Positions 7,336 through 16,645 of a DNA stretch of 64,000 nucleotides are shown piece after piece. Position 1 is the stretch's first letter; each line of letters starts with the position of its first letter. The notes under the pieces were generated by a model. That model was given only the letters and a program-made list of their open reading frames with translations. It was not told where the DNA came from and did not search any database. This DNA comes from Tateyamaria sp. Alg231-49 (GTDB lineage: Bacteria > Pseudomonadota > Alphaproteobacteria > Rhodobacterales > Rhodobacteraceae), in assembly GCF_900143535.1 (NCBI RefSeq), contig NZ_FRFA01000003.1, positions 124,001-188,000 of the forward strand, written 5' to 3'. Made by a program: the position numbers and the translations under genes.

Positions 7336-8658
7336 CTACCCCGCCAACATCTGTTTGAACGCATGCCAGCTTGCCTTTGGGATCCGTTCCAGCGTTTCGA
7401 AATCCACGTGCACCATACCGAACCGTTTTTCATAGCCCAGCGCCCATTCGTAATTGTCGAGCAGCGACCACGCCATATAGCCTTTGACAGGAACCCCTTT
7501 GCCGATGGCATTGCGCACGGCTGACAAGTGGCTGTTGAAATAGGCGATGCGGGCGGCATCATCGACCGCGCCATTCACCACCGTATCCGCATTGGACATG
7601 CCATTTTCAGTCACATAGATCGGCAGATCGCCCGTGTACTCGCGCGCTGTGCGCACAAGGAAATCGTGCAGCCCCTTGGGATAGATTTCCCACCCCATCT
7701 GGGTCTTTTCCAGTGGTCCTTCGACCGCGCGAAGGTGCGGCCACGGGCCGTCATCGGCGGCCAGCAGGGATCGCGTGTAATAGTTGATCCCAGCCCAGTC
7801 CAAAGGCGCAGAAATCGTCGCCATGTCGTCCTGCCACCCTTCGGGAAAGTGATCGCCCAGCGCAGTCACTAGCCGGTCGGGATACGTGCCCTTGAATGCG
7901 CCAGACACAAAGAAATGGTTGTAGATATCGTCATAGAGCGCCGCCGCCTCAGCCGCCTCCGGGCTGTCGTCCGCAGGTGCGGCCCATTCCATGTTGAACA
8001 CAGCCCCGAGGTTTTGCACCCCAAGGCCGCGCATCCGTTCGATGGACGTGCCATGGGCCAGCAGCACATGGTGCATCGCACGCGCCGTGGCCCGGATGTC
8101 GCGCAGGCCCGGCGCGTGATGGCCCAGAAAGTGGGACAGCCAAGACACGCACCAGAATTCGTTGATTGTGGCGACAGAATACATCCGATCCCCGAGGCGC
8201 TCCATCACTGCCCCGGTGAAATCCCCGAACCAGCCTGCGATGTCGCGGTTGCGCCACCCGCCTTGGTCAGCAAGAGCCGAGGGCAGTTCCCAATGATAAA
8301 GCGTGGCGCAAGGTTTTAGCCCCCGTTCCAACATTCCGTCTGTGAGCCGGTCATAGAAGTCGAGGCCTTCGGGGTTCACGTTTCGGCCATCCGGCATCAC
8401 CCGCGCCCAACTGGTCGAAAACCGATAGGCGTCAAACCCTGCGTCCTTGAGCAGATCAAGGTCAGCGCCGTAACGGTGATAGTGATCGCAGGCCAAGGCA
8501 CCGTCTTCGGCTCTCACCACGTTGCCCGGCGTGGCGGCGAAATCGTCCCACATGGCGCGCCCGGCGCCGCCGAATTTGTGCCCTTCGATCTGGTAGGCAG
8601 AGGTGGCAGCCCCGAACAGGAACCCGTCGGGAAAATCAGAGCGTTTATGTATCATCAT
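7336..8658 (-). CDS. GH1 beta-glucosidase
   Basis: Glycoside hydrolase family 1 enzyme of 440 residues that hydrolyses beta-linked glucosides or related sugars. The N-terminal signature GFLFGAATSAYQIEG and nucleophile motif YVTENG (Glu) are intact. The acid/base motif, usually T-x-NEP, reads TINEFW; Asn-Glu is kept but the Pro is Phe. It starts 3 bp after the LacI repressor stop, so the two are one transcript, presumably induced with the alpha-glucoside operon. No signal peptide is visible, so it is cytoplasmic and acts on imported oligosaccharides. Confidence 0.92.
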   Translation of the reverse strand: MMIHKRSDFPDGFLFGAATSAYQIEGHKFGGAGRAMWDDFAATPGNVVRAEDGALACDHYHRYGADLDLLKDAGFDAYRFSTSWARVMPDGRNVNPEGLDFYDRLTDGMLERGLKPCATLYHWELPSALADQGGWRNRDIAGWFGDFTGAVMERLGDRMYSVATINEFWCVSWLSHFLGHHAPGLRDIRATARAMHHVLLAHGTSIERMRGLGVQNLGAVFNMEWAAPADDSPEAAEAAALYDDIYNHFFVSGAFKGTYPDRLVTALGDHFPEGWQDDMATISAPLDWAGINYYTRSLLAADDGPWPHLRAVEGPLEKTQMGWEIYPKGLHDFLVRTAREYTGDLPIYVTENGMSNADTVVNGAVDDAARIAYFNSHLSAVRNAIGKGVPVKGYMAWSLLDNYEWALGYEKRFGMVHVDFETLERIPKASWHAFKQMLAG

Positions 8659-8661
8659 GGT

Positions 8662-9702
8662 TTAGTCCTTGATCGGTCCGGTGGAGGCACCGGCGACAAA
8701 TTCGGCTTCCCAAAGGGTATGGGTGTGGGGCGCTGTGGGGTCGTTGATCCGGTCGACCAACATCCGTGCAAGGGTTGCACCGGCCGCACGCACCGACGAT
8801 TGCATCGCCGTAAAGACAGGTTGCGCGGCACTGTTGCGGAAGTAGCTGAGGCAGTCGTCAAAAGTGGCAATCGACACATCTTCGCCGGGCCGCAGGTTTC
8901 GATCATCAAGCGCACGGCGCACGCCTGCGGCACAGATGATTGAAGATACCAGAAACGCTGTGGGCGGTTCGGGCATGTCCAGCATTGTCATGGCATTCTG
9001 GTAGCCATAGTCCTCGGTCATCTCGCCTTGGGTCATCACTGTCGGGTCCACCGGCAGGCCGGCTTCTTCCATTGCCTGTTCGTAGCCCTGTCGGCGGCGT
9101 ATGGCGAAATCCAGCTGCTCCTGCCCGTTGAGCAGGGCAATCCGCCGGTGGCCGAGGGACGTCAGATGTTGCGTGGCTTCGTGAAAGGCGCTGCGATTGT
9201 TCACGTCCAGATATGAATAGGGCGTGCTTGCACCGCTCGAGCGTCCGTGGACCACGAATGGCAGGCCCAGTTCCGTCAGCACGGGCAGGCGCGAATCGTC
9301 AAAGCGCGGCGCGTGCATCACCAGCCCATCCACCGCACCGCGTGCCTTGAGACGGCGATAGATGTCTGCTTCGTCGCCTTGGCCAACGCGGGTGACCATC
9401 ATGTCATAACCGTGCGCTGCATAGGTTTCGCCCGCACCAGCCATGAAATCCCCAAAAATCGGGTTCACCATCTCGCCCGAATCACCCTCGGAAATAACGT
9501 GCCCAATACAGCGACTGTGACCTGTCGCGAGACCTTGGGCGCGGGTATTTGGACTGTAGCCGTGTTCATTGGCCGCAGCGATCACTCGGGCGCGAGTTGC
9601 CTCAGAAACCTCGGGATATCCGTTCAGCGCGCGACTGACTGTCGTCTGGCTGATCCCCAAATGTTTCGAGAGTTCCTTAAGATTCACGGTTTTCCGATCC
9701 AA
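8662..9702 (-). CDS. aglR: LacI-family repressor of the alpha-glucoside locus
   Basis: LacI/GalR regulator of up to 346 residues. The N-terminal helix-turn-helix reads VNLKELSKHLGISQTTVSRALNGYPEVSE; the rest is a periplasmic-binding-like sugar domain. The longest start is a TTG at 9702 that lies inside an AAAGCGCTTT palindrome, so the gene may repress itself. A GTG at 9687 would give the usual MNLKEL beginning; neither has a strong ribosome site. It is divergent from aglE and upstream of the GH1 gene. The symbol follows the rhizobial aglR-aglEFGAK arrangement. Confidence 0.85.
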   Translation of the reverse strand: MDRKTVNLKELSKHLGISQTTVSRALNGYPEVSEATRARVIAAANEHGYSPNTRAQGLATGHSRCIGHVISEGDSGEMVNPIFGDFMAGAGETYAAHGYDMMVTRVGQGDEADIYRRLKARGAVDGLVMHAPRFDDSRLPVLTELGLPFVVHGRSSGASTPYSYLDVNNRSAFHEATQHLTSLGHRRIALLNGQEQLDFAIRRRQGYEQAMEEAGLPVDPTVMTQGEMTEDYGYQNAMTMLDMPEPPTAFLVSSIICAAGVRRALDDRNLRPGEDVSIATFDDCLSYFRNSAAQPVFTAMQSSVRAAGATLARMLVDRINDPTAPHTHTLWEAEFVAGASTGPIKD

Positions 9703-9710
9703 AGCGCTTT
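9701..9710. promoter_or_regulatory. LacI-type operator O1
   Basis: AAAGCGCTTT is a perfect 10-bp palindrome with the central CG typical of LacI-family sites. It overlaps the TTG start codon of the repressor gene. Confidence 0.65.
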
Positions 9711-9848
9711 AAACTCAGGCGACGCTATAGAATGACAGCACCTTCGTCAAAACCTCTCATGTTTCCACCTTCACGTGCTACGATGTCTTCAGTCCCATGA
9801 CGCAGAACGTTTGACAGCCACGCATTTTTCAGCAACGGTCTGCCCATT

Positions 9849-9862
9849 CCAAAGCGCTTTGG
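9849..9862. promoter_or_regulatory. LacI-type operator O2 before aglE
   Basis: CCAAAGCGCTTTGG is a perfect 14-bp palindrome and the best of the three sites. A TTGACA at 9811-9816 could be a -35 element, which would place this operator just downstream of the -10 region. Confidence 0.7.
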
Positions 9863-9934
9863 CAAGCTGTCATTGCGCGGACGGGCCGTTCAACAGACGG
9901 TGCGGCTTGGGTATGAAATGGGAGGATAACCACG

Positions 9935-11293
9935 ATGACCAGAACTCTACTGGCCAGTGCTGCGGCATTGGCAATTACGGCGGCGAGCGTACATGCGGAC
10001 GGCCACATTGCTTTCCCGATTGGCGAAGGCCCCTTTAGCTGGGACAGCTACAATGCATGGGCCGAAAACGCGCCCGACCTGAGCGGACAGACCGTCACAG
10101 TGTTTGGCCCCTGGTTGACACCCGAAGACGGGTTTCTGGACAACGCGCTGGCCTATTTCGAAGAGGCGACAGGTGCGGACGTGATCTACACGGGTTCGGA
10201 TTCCTTCGAACAGCAGATCGTAATTGACGCCGAAGCGGGGTCTGCTCCCAACATTTCCGTCTTCCCCCAACCCGGTCTGGCGGCCGTGATGGCGGGCAAG
10301 GGTCAGTTGACACCACTGGGTGACGACATGGCATCCTGGGTTGCCGACAACTACGCAGCGGGCTCGTCCTGGGTTGATCTCGGTACATACGCGGATGCCG
10401 ATGGCAACGATCAGATGTATGGCTTTTTCTACAACGTGAACGTCAAATCACTGGTCTGGTACAACCCAGAAAACTTCGAAGACGCCGATTACGAAGTGCC
10501 CACGACCATGGAAGACCTCAAGGCTTTGACCGAACAGATCGTGGCCGATGGCGAAGTGCCATGGTGTATTGGTCTGGGAAGTGGTGCCGCCACGGGTTGG
10601 CCAGCGACCGACTGGGTCGAAGACATGATGCTGCGCACAGTTGACCCTTCGGTCTATGACCAGTGGACCACAAACGAGATCCCGTTTGACGATCCACGCG
10701 TGATCGCTGCGATCGAAGAGTTCGGCTATTTCGCACGTGACGATGCCAAAGTGTCCGGCGGTGCCGGTGCGGTGGCTTCCACTGACTTCCGCGACAGCCC
10801 CAAAGGCCTCTTCACCTCACCTCCACAGTGCTACATGCACCGTCAGGCGTCGTTTGTTCCGGCCTTCTTCCCTGAAGATGTAGAGTTTGGTGTCGACACC
10901 AACTTCTTCTACTTCCCGTCCTATGCGGACAAGGATCTGGGCAACCCGGTTTTGGGTGGCGGTACGCTGATGGCGATCACCGATCCGTCCGATGGCGCGT
11001 CAGCGTTGATGGAGTACTTCAAACTGCCCCTCAGCCACGAGATCATGATGGCGCAAACCGGCTTCCTCACACCCCACAAGGGCGTGAACACCGAAGCCTA
11101 CAAGGACGACACGCTGCGCGCGCTGGGTGACGTTCTGTTGGGCGCGACCACGTTCCGCTTTGACGGCTCTGACCTGATGCCCGGTGGCGTTGGTGCAGGC
11201 TCGTTCTGGACCGGCATGGTTGACTACACGGGTGGCAAAGACGCCGCCGCGGTTGCCTCCGACATTCAGGACAGCTGGGACGCGCTGAAGTAA
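9935..11293 (+). CDS. aglE: Alpha-glucoside ABC transporter substrate-binding protein
   Basis: Periplasmic binding protein of 452 residues for alpha-glucosides (trehalose, sucrose, maltose class in rhizobia). The Sec signal peptide ends near SVHADGH. The mature protein is a solute-binding family 1 fold with TVTVFGPWLTPEDGFLD and GGGTLMAITDPSDG regions as in AglE. A GGGAGG site precedes the ATG. It opens the aglEFGAK operon, and the 121-bp gap to aglF carries several stem-loops that probably set its higher expression. A partial operator-like palindrome covers its stop codon. Confidence 0.9.
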   Translation: MTRTLLASAAALAITAASVHADGHIAFPIGEGPFSWDSYNAWAENAPDLSGQTVTVFGPWLTPEDGFLDNALAYFEEATGADVIYTGSDSFEQQIVIDAEAGSAPNISVFPQPGLAAVMAGKGQLTPLGDDMASWVADNYAAGSSWVDLGTYADADGNDQMYGFFYNVNVKSLVWYNPENFEDADYEVPTTMEDLKALTEQIVADGEVPWCIGLGSGAATGWPATDWVEDMMLRTVDPSVYDQWTTNEIPFDDPRVIAAIEEFGYFARDDAKVSGGAGAVASTDFRDSPKGLFTSPPQCYMHRQASFVPAFFPEDVEFGVDTNFFYFPSYADKDLGNPVLGGGTLMAITDPSDGASALMEYFKLPLSHEIMMAQTGFLTPHKGVNTEAYKDDTLRALGDVLLGATTFRFDGSDLMPGGVGAGSFWTGMVDYTGGKDAAAVASDIQDSWDALK

Positions 11294-11300
11294 GCGCTTT
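11291..11300. promoter_or_regulatory. Third LacI-like palindrome at aglE stop
   Basis: TAAGCGCTTT contains the palindrome AAGCGCTT, matching the core of the two upstream operators. The TAA is the aglE stop codon, so the match could be chance or an auxiliary operator. Confidence 0.4.
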
Positions 11301-11316
11301 GACCACTCACGAGATC

Positions 11317-11366
11317 GATCAGTCCGCGCAAGCGGGCTGATCACACAACCGGACACGTGCTGGTTG
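11317..11366 (+). other. Tandem stem-loops between aglE and aglF
   Basis: First hairpin 11317-11342: GATCAGTCCGC with GCGGGCTGATC, 11 bp including one G-T, around the GNRA-type loop GCAA. Second 11346-11366: CAACCGG with CTGGTTG around ACACGTG. A weaker third (CCCC/GGGG) lies near 11374-11392. None has a T-run, so they probably protect upstream mRNA rather than terminate. Confidence 0.6.
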
Positions 11367-11414
11367 CGAGAGACCCCACGCGAAAACGGGGCCTCGCCAT
11401 AGGGAGGATGCCAG

Positions 11415-12650
11415 ATGAACCCCGCAATTTTGGGACTTTTTACAATCGTTGCCGGCGTCGGCGGGTGCTTGTTGTACTTTTGGGGATCGAACCAGTTCCT
11501 CGATAAGGTTGTCTTTCCGGCCAAAGGGCCAAAAGCGGGCGACAACATCAACAAGGCCAATATGGTCCGTCCATGGTTGTTCCTGTTTCCAGCGATGTTC
11601 GCGCTTGGCCTGTACCTCGCCTATCCGGTGTTCGAGACACTGCGGCTGTCGCTGACTGACCACGATCAGGGCGGCGCATTTGTCGGCCTTGCCAATTACA
11701 ACCAGATGTTTGGCGAACCAAAATTCTGGGAGGCGCTGCGCAACAACCTTCTGTGGTTGATCGTCGTACCTGCCGCCTCCACCGCCTTTGGCCTTTTGGC
11801 CGCGCAACTTACTGACCGGATCAAGTGGGGATCGATTGCGAAATCCCTGATCTTTATGCCGATGGCGATCTCCTTCGTTGGTGCTGGCGTTATCTTTAAG
11901 CTGGTTTACGAAACCCGCCCCGCAGATCAGAACCAGATCGGCATCCTGAACGCGGTATGGCTGCAGTTTGACGGCGGCTTTGGGTCATTCCTTATGTTGC
12001 AGGCGCTGCCGACCCTTATCCTTTTGTCCTTTGGGGCCATTGTCGCCTATGTCGGTTGGATATTTGTGCGTCCTATCGCCGAAAGCCGACAGAACGGCGG
12101 CGGTGCAGGCTTTGTGCCGCTGCGCCTTTTTGTTGGGGCTGCTGCGCTGTACCTTGTGTATCTGTCGATTTCCTCGCTGATCGGCGTGTTCACATTCGAT
12201 TATCCATATGGTGAGCCGCAGACATGGCTGACGATCCCCTTCTGGAACAGCTTCCTGCTGATGGTGGTGTTGATCTGGATCCAGACCGGCTTTGCCATGG
12301 TGATCCTGTCCGCTGCCCTGCGTGGCATCCCCGAAGAAACGATCGAGGCCGCTATCGTAGATGGGGCCAACCCGTTTCAAGTCTTCTTCAAGATCAAGGT
12401 GCCGCAGATCATGGGCACCATCGTGGTGGTTTGGACGACGATCACAATTACCGTTCTCAAGGTCTTTGACATCGTGTTTGCGATGACCAACGGGCAGTGG
12501 GAAACGCAGGTTCTGGCCAACTACATGTTCGACAAGCTGTTCCGCGCCAATGACTGGGGCGTGGGGTCGGCTGCGGCCATCGTGATCATGATCATGGTGT
12601 CACCGATCCTCGTCTGGAACGTCTACAACGCCCGTAAGGAGATGAAGTAA
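11415..12650 (+). CDS. aglF: Alpha-glucoside ABC transporter permease AglF
   Basis: Inner-membrane permease of 411 residues of the MalF-like (binding-protein-dependent) type. An N-terminal hydrophobic segment (FTIVAGVGGCLLYFWG) is followed by the core permease, and the EAA loop is visible as EETIEAAIVDGANPFQVFFKIKVP. A long insert with extra hydrophobic segments near residues 180-260 is typical of AglF. GGGAGG precedes the ATG. Its stop overlaps the aglG start (TAATG). Confidence 0.9.
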   Translation: MNPAILGLFTIVAGVGGCLLYFWGSNQFLDKVVFPAKGPKAGDNINKANMVRPWLFLFPAMFALGLYLAYPVFETLRLSLTDHDQGGAFVGLANYNQMFGEPKFWEALRNNLLWLIVVPAASTAFGLLAAQLTDRIKWGSIAKSLIFMPMAISFVGAGVIFKLVYETRPADQNQIGILNAVWLQFDGGFGSFLMLQALPTLILLSFGAIVAYVGWIFVRPIAESRQNGGGAGFVPLRLFVGAAALYLVYLSISSLIGVFTFDYPYGEPQTWLTIPFWNSFLLMVVLIWIQTGFAMVILSAALRGIPEETIEAAIVDGANPFQVFFKIKVPQIMGTIVVVWTTITITVLKVFDIVFAMTNGQWETQVLANYMFDKLFRANDWGVGSAAAIVIMIMVSPILVWNVYNARKEMK

Positions 12651-13804
12651 TGGACAATATCGCAGGTTCCAAATCGTCCCTTGGATGGCTCGTCAATATT
12701 TCAGTTGTTTTGCTTGTGGCGCTGTGGGTGTTCCCGACCTTCGGGCTGCTGGTGTCGTCCTTCCGCACCGCTGACCAGATTTCCGGTTCCGGCTGGTGGG
12801 CGGCGCTGTTCCCTTCGGAACAGACCGAACGCTACCGTGTCGCTGATCCAGACGAAAACCGGATCGAACGGGGTGATCTGTTTGTGGTCGAGGGCAACCT
12901 GTTCGAAGAAGGCAGCGCAATTGGCGAAATCCAAAGCTGGGGCACCTCGTCGCGCGCCGTTGACGCCTATCAGTCTGGCGATGTTGCCGATCTGGGCGAT
13001 GGCGAGACGTTCACATTGGATGCCGCGGGCAACTACGTCTGGTCGGGCAATGACGAACAGATTTCGGGGCGTGGGCAACGGGCCTTTGTCACCGCCGTAT
13101 CGCCGCCCGAATTCACCACGGACAATTACGTGAACATCATGACCAGTGGGGATTCCAACGACAATATGGCCAAGGCGTTCCTTAACACGCTGACGGTCAC
13201 GATCCCGGCGACGATCATTCCCATCGTGGTGGCGGCCTTTGCGGCGTATGCGCTGGCTTGGATGGACTTTCCGGGGCGCGCGATCCTGATTGCCTGTGTC
13301 GTTGGCCTTTTGGTGGTGCCGCTGCAACTGGCGCTGATCCCGCTGCTGAAACTCCATGTGGGGATTGGCATCGGCAAGGGATATCTGGGGGTCTGGCTTG
13401 CCCATACCGGGTTCGGGTTACCGCTCGCGATATATCTGTTGCGCAACTACATGGTCGGATTGCCGCGCGACATCATCGAAAACGCCAAGGTGGACGGGGC
13501 GACGGATTTTCAGATCTTTACCAAGATTATCCTCCCACTTTCGTTCCCAGCCTTGGCGTCCTTTGCGATCTTCCAGTTCCTGTGGACGTGGAATGACCTG
13601 CTTGTGGCCAAAGTGTTCCTGATCGACGCAACCGGACAAACCACGGTGATGACCGATCAGATCGTGAACCTGCTGGGCACGCGCGGAGGCAATTGGGAAA
13701 TCCTCGCGACCGCGGCCTTTGTGTCGATTGCGGTCCCACTGGCCGTCTTCTTTGCCATGCAAAAATACCTCGTCCGCGGCCTGCTGGCCGGGTCGGTGAA
13801 ATAA
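12650..13804 (+). CDS. aglG: Alpha-glucoside ABC transporter permease AglG
   Basis: Second inner-membrane permease, 384 residues, MalG-like. After the first membrane segment there is a large hydrophilic, presumably periplasmic insert (about residues 35-160, rich in Asp/Glu/Gly), a known feature of AglG. The EAA loop reads RDIIENAKVDGATDFQIFTKIILP. Translation is coupled to aglF by a TAATG overlap. It pairs with AglF to form the channel energised by AglK. Confidence 0.9.
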   Translation: MDNIAGSKSSLGWLVNISVVLLVALWVFPTFGLLVSSFRTADQISGSGWWAALFPSEQTERYRVADPDENRIERGDLFVVEGNLFEEGSAIGEIQSWGTSSRAVDAYQSGDVADLGDGETFTLDAAGNYVWSGNDEQISGRGQRAFVTAVSPPEFTTDNYVNIMTSGDSNDNMAKAFLNTLTVTIPATIIPIVVAAFAAYALAWMDFPGRAILIACVVGLLVVPLQLALIPLLKLHVGIGIGKGYLGVWLAHTGFGLPLAIYLLRNYMVGLPRDIIENAKVDGATDFQIFTKIILPLSFPALASFAIFQFLWTWNDLLVAKVFLIDATGQTTVMTDQIVNLLGTRGGNWEILATAAFVSIAVPLAVFFAMQKYLVRGLLAGSVK

Positions 13805-13813
13805 GAGAGTGAT

Positions 13814-15469
13814 ATGAACGACAGGGCTAACATCGATATGAGCAGCGCACTGGTGGTGGACAAAGACTGGTGGCGTGGGGCGGTGATCTATCAGATCTAT
13901 CCGCGCAGCTTTCAAGACAGCAATGGCGATGGGATCGGTGACCTCAACGGGATCACCCAGCGTCTGCCTTACATTGCGTCGCTGGGCGTGGATGCGATCT
14001 GGATTTCGCCGTTCTTTACGTCGCCGATGAAGGACTTTGGCTATGACGTGTCGGACTATCGCGGGGTCGACCCGATGTTTGGCACCATGTCCGACTTTGA
14101 CGTCCTGACCGAGACCGCGCACGCCTTGGGCCTGCGCGTGATGATCGACCTCGTGCTGTCGCACACGTCGGACGAACACCCGTGGTTCATCGAAAGCCGC
14201 GCGGACCGGACCAACCCCAAGGCCAACTGGTTCGTCTGGTCCGAACCCAAAGAGGACGGCACGCCGCCCAACAACTGGCTGTCGATCTTTGGCGGGTCCG
14301 CCTGGCAATGGGACGGACGACGCGAGCAATACTACCTGCACAACTTCCTGACCTCGCAGCCTGATCTGAACTTCCACGAGCCAGAGGTGCAAGATGCCCT
14401 TCTGGACGTGGTGCGGTTCTGGCTGGATCGCGGCGTGGACGGGTTCCGGCTCGACACCATCAACTTCTACTTCCACGACAAGGAATTGCGCAGCAATCCG
14501 GCCCTGCCTAAGGACCAACGCGATGCTTCCATCGCGCCGTCGGTGAACCCCTATAACCACCAGCTTCACCTTTATTCCAAAAACCAGCCCGAAAACCTCG
14601 CCTTTCTTGAACGGTTCCGCGCGGTTCTGGAAGAATACGACGCCGCAGCCGCCGTGGGCGAAGTTGGCGATGCCCAGATGGGGCTTGAGATCATGGGCGA
14701 ATACACGACGGGCGATGACCGGGTGCACATGTGCTACAGCTTCGAATTGTTGTCCCCCACCGTGCCTACAGCGGAACGGGTGGAAAAAGTGATGGGCGAT
14801 GTGGACCGGGTGGCCAGCGACGGCTGGGCCTGCTGGGCGTTTTCCAACCACGACGTGATCCGACACATGACGCGCTGGAACCTGTCACCGGCAGCGGCAC
14901 GGGCCTTTACCACTATGATGATGTGCCTGCGCGGATCGACCTGCATTTATCAGGGCGAAGAGCTGGGGCTGCACGAGGCCGACGTGGCCTTTGAAGACTT
15001 GCAGGACCCATACGGCATCGAATTCTGGCCCGAGTTCAAGGGCCGAGACGGCTGCCGAACGCCAATGGCGTGGGAAGCAAGCAACCGGAACGCAGGGTTC
15101 ACAACAGGCGATCCATGGCTGCCCGTCAGCCCCGAACACGCGCACAATTCGGTCGCGGCCCAAGAGGCTGATCCGGGATCGCTGCTGCATCATTATCGCA
15201 AGGCCATCGGCTTTCGCAAATCACACCACGCGCTGCAAAAGGGCGACCATGACGGCGTGAAGGCGGCAGGCGACGTGGTCTATTTCACGCGCCACCTCGA
15301 CGGCGAAACCATCTTTTGCGCGATCAACCTGAGCGACACAACCGCGGCTCATGACCTGCCACCCGGCAACTGGGCCACCATTGGCGCGGAGCTGGGCAGC
15401 ATCGGCCCGGGCGCGGACAATCAACTGCACCTTGGGCCCTGGCAAGTGGCCTTGGCCTGCAAAACCTAG
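13814..15469 (+). CDS. aglA: GH13 alpha-glucosidase
   Basis: Family 13 glycoside hydrolase of 551 residues that splits imported alpha-glucosides to glucose in the cytoplasm. The opening YQIYPRSFQDSNGDGIGDLNG is the oligo-1,6-glucosidase/alpha-glucosidase type. Catalytic residues are visible: Asp of DGFRLDTIN (nucleophile), Glu of AVGEVGD (acid/base) and Asp of FSNHDV. There is no signal peptide. It lies 9 bp after aglG within the operon. Products feed glucokinase, a copy of which is encoded near 34.5 kb. Confidence 0.92.
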   Translation: MNDRANIDMSSALVVDKDWWRGAVIYQIYPRSFQDSNGDGIGDLNGITQRLPYIASLGVDAIWISPFFTSPMKDFGYDVSDYRGVDPMFGTMSDFDVLTETAHALGLRVMIDLVLSHTSDEHPWFIESRADRTNPKANWFVWSEPKEDGTPPNNWLSIFGGSAWQWDGRREQYYLHNFLTSQPDLNFHEPEVQDALLDVVRFWLDRGVDGFRLDTINFYFHDKELRSNPALPKDQRDASIAPSVNPYNHQLHLYSKNQPENLAFLERFRAVLEEYDAAAAVGEVGDAQMGLEIMGEYTTGDDRVHMCYSFELLSPTVPTAERVEKVMGDVDRVASDGWACWAFSNHDVIRHMTRWNLSPAAARAFTTMMMCLRGSTCIYQGEELGLHEADVAFEDLQDPYGIEFWPEFKGRDGCRTPMAWEASNRNAGFTTGDPWLPVSPEHAHNSVAAQEADPGSLLHHYRKAIGFRKSHHALQKGDHDGVKAAGDVVYFTRHLDGETIFCAINLSDTTAAHDLPPGNWATIGAELGSIGPGADNQLHLGPWQVALACKT

Positions 15470-15523
15470 ACGTATACCAACAAGCGCCCGACCCAGCGGG
15501 CGCATCCAAGGGAGGGGACGACC

Positions 15524-16615
15524 ATGGCTGATTTGAAACTCACGGATATTGCCAAGACATATGGCGGCACGGTCGACGTGCTCAAAGACATCAACCTCGA
15601 CATCGAAAAGGGCGAGCTGATCGTTTTTGTCGGCCCGTCAGGCTGTGGCAAGTCCACGCTTTTGCGGATGATTGCAGGACTTGAGAAGATTTCAGGCGGC
15701 ACGCTTGAGATCGACGGTACCGTGGTCAACGACGTCCCCCCGGCCCAGCGCGGCATCGCGATGGTTTTCCAGTCCTACGCGCTGTATCCACACATGACCG
15801 TGCGCGACAACATGACGTTCGCCCTGAAACTGGCCAAGAAGAGCAACGAAGAGATCAACGCCGCCGTCGAAAAGGCCGCGCGCATTCTGCAACTGGACGA
15901 ATACCTCGATCGCCTGCCCAAGGCGCTGTCCGGAGGGCAACGCCAGCGGGTCGCCATTGGTCGGTCCATCGTGCGCGACCCCAAGGTGTATCTGTTTGAC
16001 GAGCCACTTTCGAATCTGGACGCCGCACTGCGTGTCGCCACACGGATCGAGATTGCGCAGCTCAAAGAATCCATGCCCGACAGCACCATGATCTACGTCA
16101 CCCACGATCAGGTCGAAGCGATGACACTGGCCACCCGCATCGTGGTGCTGGCCAACAAAGGTATCGCGCAAGTTGGCACGCCGCTGGAACTCTATGAGCG
16201 TCCCGAGAACGAGTTTGTGGCCCAGTTTATCGGCTCTCCTGCGATGAACCTGCTGCCCGGCGAGGTGATCGAGACCGGTGTTCAAACCAAGATCAAGATG
16301 GCGACTGGCTACGTCGTAACTTCTGACGTGCCCACCACGGACGCGGACAAGGGTCTCAAGGTCAATATCGGCGTACGGCCAGAGGACATGACAGTGACCA
16401 CGGGCGACGATGCAGTTTACGAAGGTGTCGTGGATTTCACCGAGGCATTGGGAGAGGTCACAATCCTCTACTTCCACAGCGAAGGCGGCGCTGATCCTGT
16501 TTTGGCCAAGATGCCCGGCATCCATCAGGGCCTGCGCGGCACAACTGTCAAAGTGTCGGCGGTTCCATCCAAGGTGCAATTGTTCGCCAATGGCCAGTCC
16601 CTGCACTACCGCTAA
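15524..16615 (+). CDS. aglK: Alpha-glucoside ABC transporter ATPase
   Basis: MalK/UgpC-class ATPase of 363 residues. Walker A GPSGCGKST, Q-loop VFQSYALYPHMTV, signature LSGGQRQRVAIGRSI, Walker B VYLFDEPLSNLDA and the H-loop YVTHDQVEAMTLA are all present, and the last 120 residues form the TOBE/MalK regulatory domain. GGGAGG precedes the ATG. It is the last gene of the agl operon, followed by a strong terminator. Confidence 0.92.
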   Translation: MADLKLTDIAKTYGGTVDVLKDINLDIEKGELIVFVGPSGCGKSTLLRMIAGLEKISGGTLEIDGTVVNDVPPAQRGIAMVFQSYALYPHMTVRDNMTFALKLAKKSNEEINAAVEKAARILQLDEYLDRLPKALSGGQRQRVAIGRSIVRDPKVYLFDEPLSNLDAALRVATRIEIAQLKESMPDSTMIYVTHDQVEAMTLATRIVVLANKGIAQVGTPLELYERPENEFVAQFIGSPAMNLLPGEVIETGVQTKIKMATGYVVTSDVPTTDADKGLKVNIGVRPEDMTVTTGDDAVYEGVVDFTEALGEVTILYFHSEGGADPVLAKMPGIHQGLRGTTVKVSAVPSKVQLFANGQSLHYR

Positions 16616-16618
16616 GAA

Positions 16619-16645
16619 CCGGGCGGGCGACCCGCCCGGCTTTGC
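16619..16645 (+). terminator. Terminator of the agl operon
   Basis: CCGGGCGGG and CCCGCCCGG form a perfect 9-bp stem around CGA, followed by CTTTG. It lies between two convergent genes and may act in both directions. Confidence 0.75.

Noticed and set aside
9811-9816. TTGACA as -35 of the aglE promoter
   Set aside because: No convincing -10 lies 16-18 bp downstream, so it is mentioned with the operator but not listed as a promoter.
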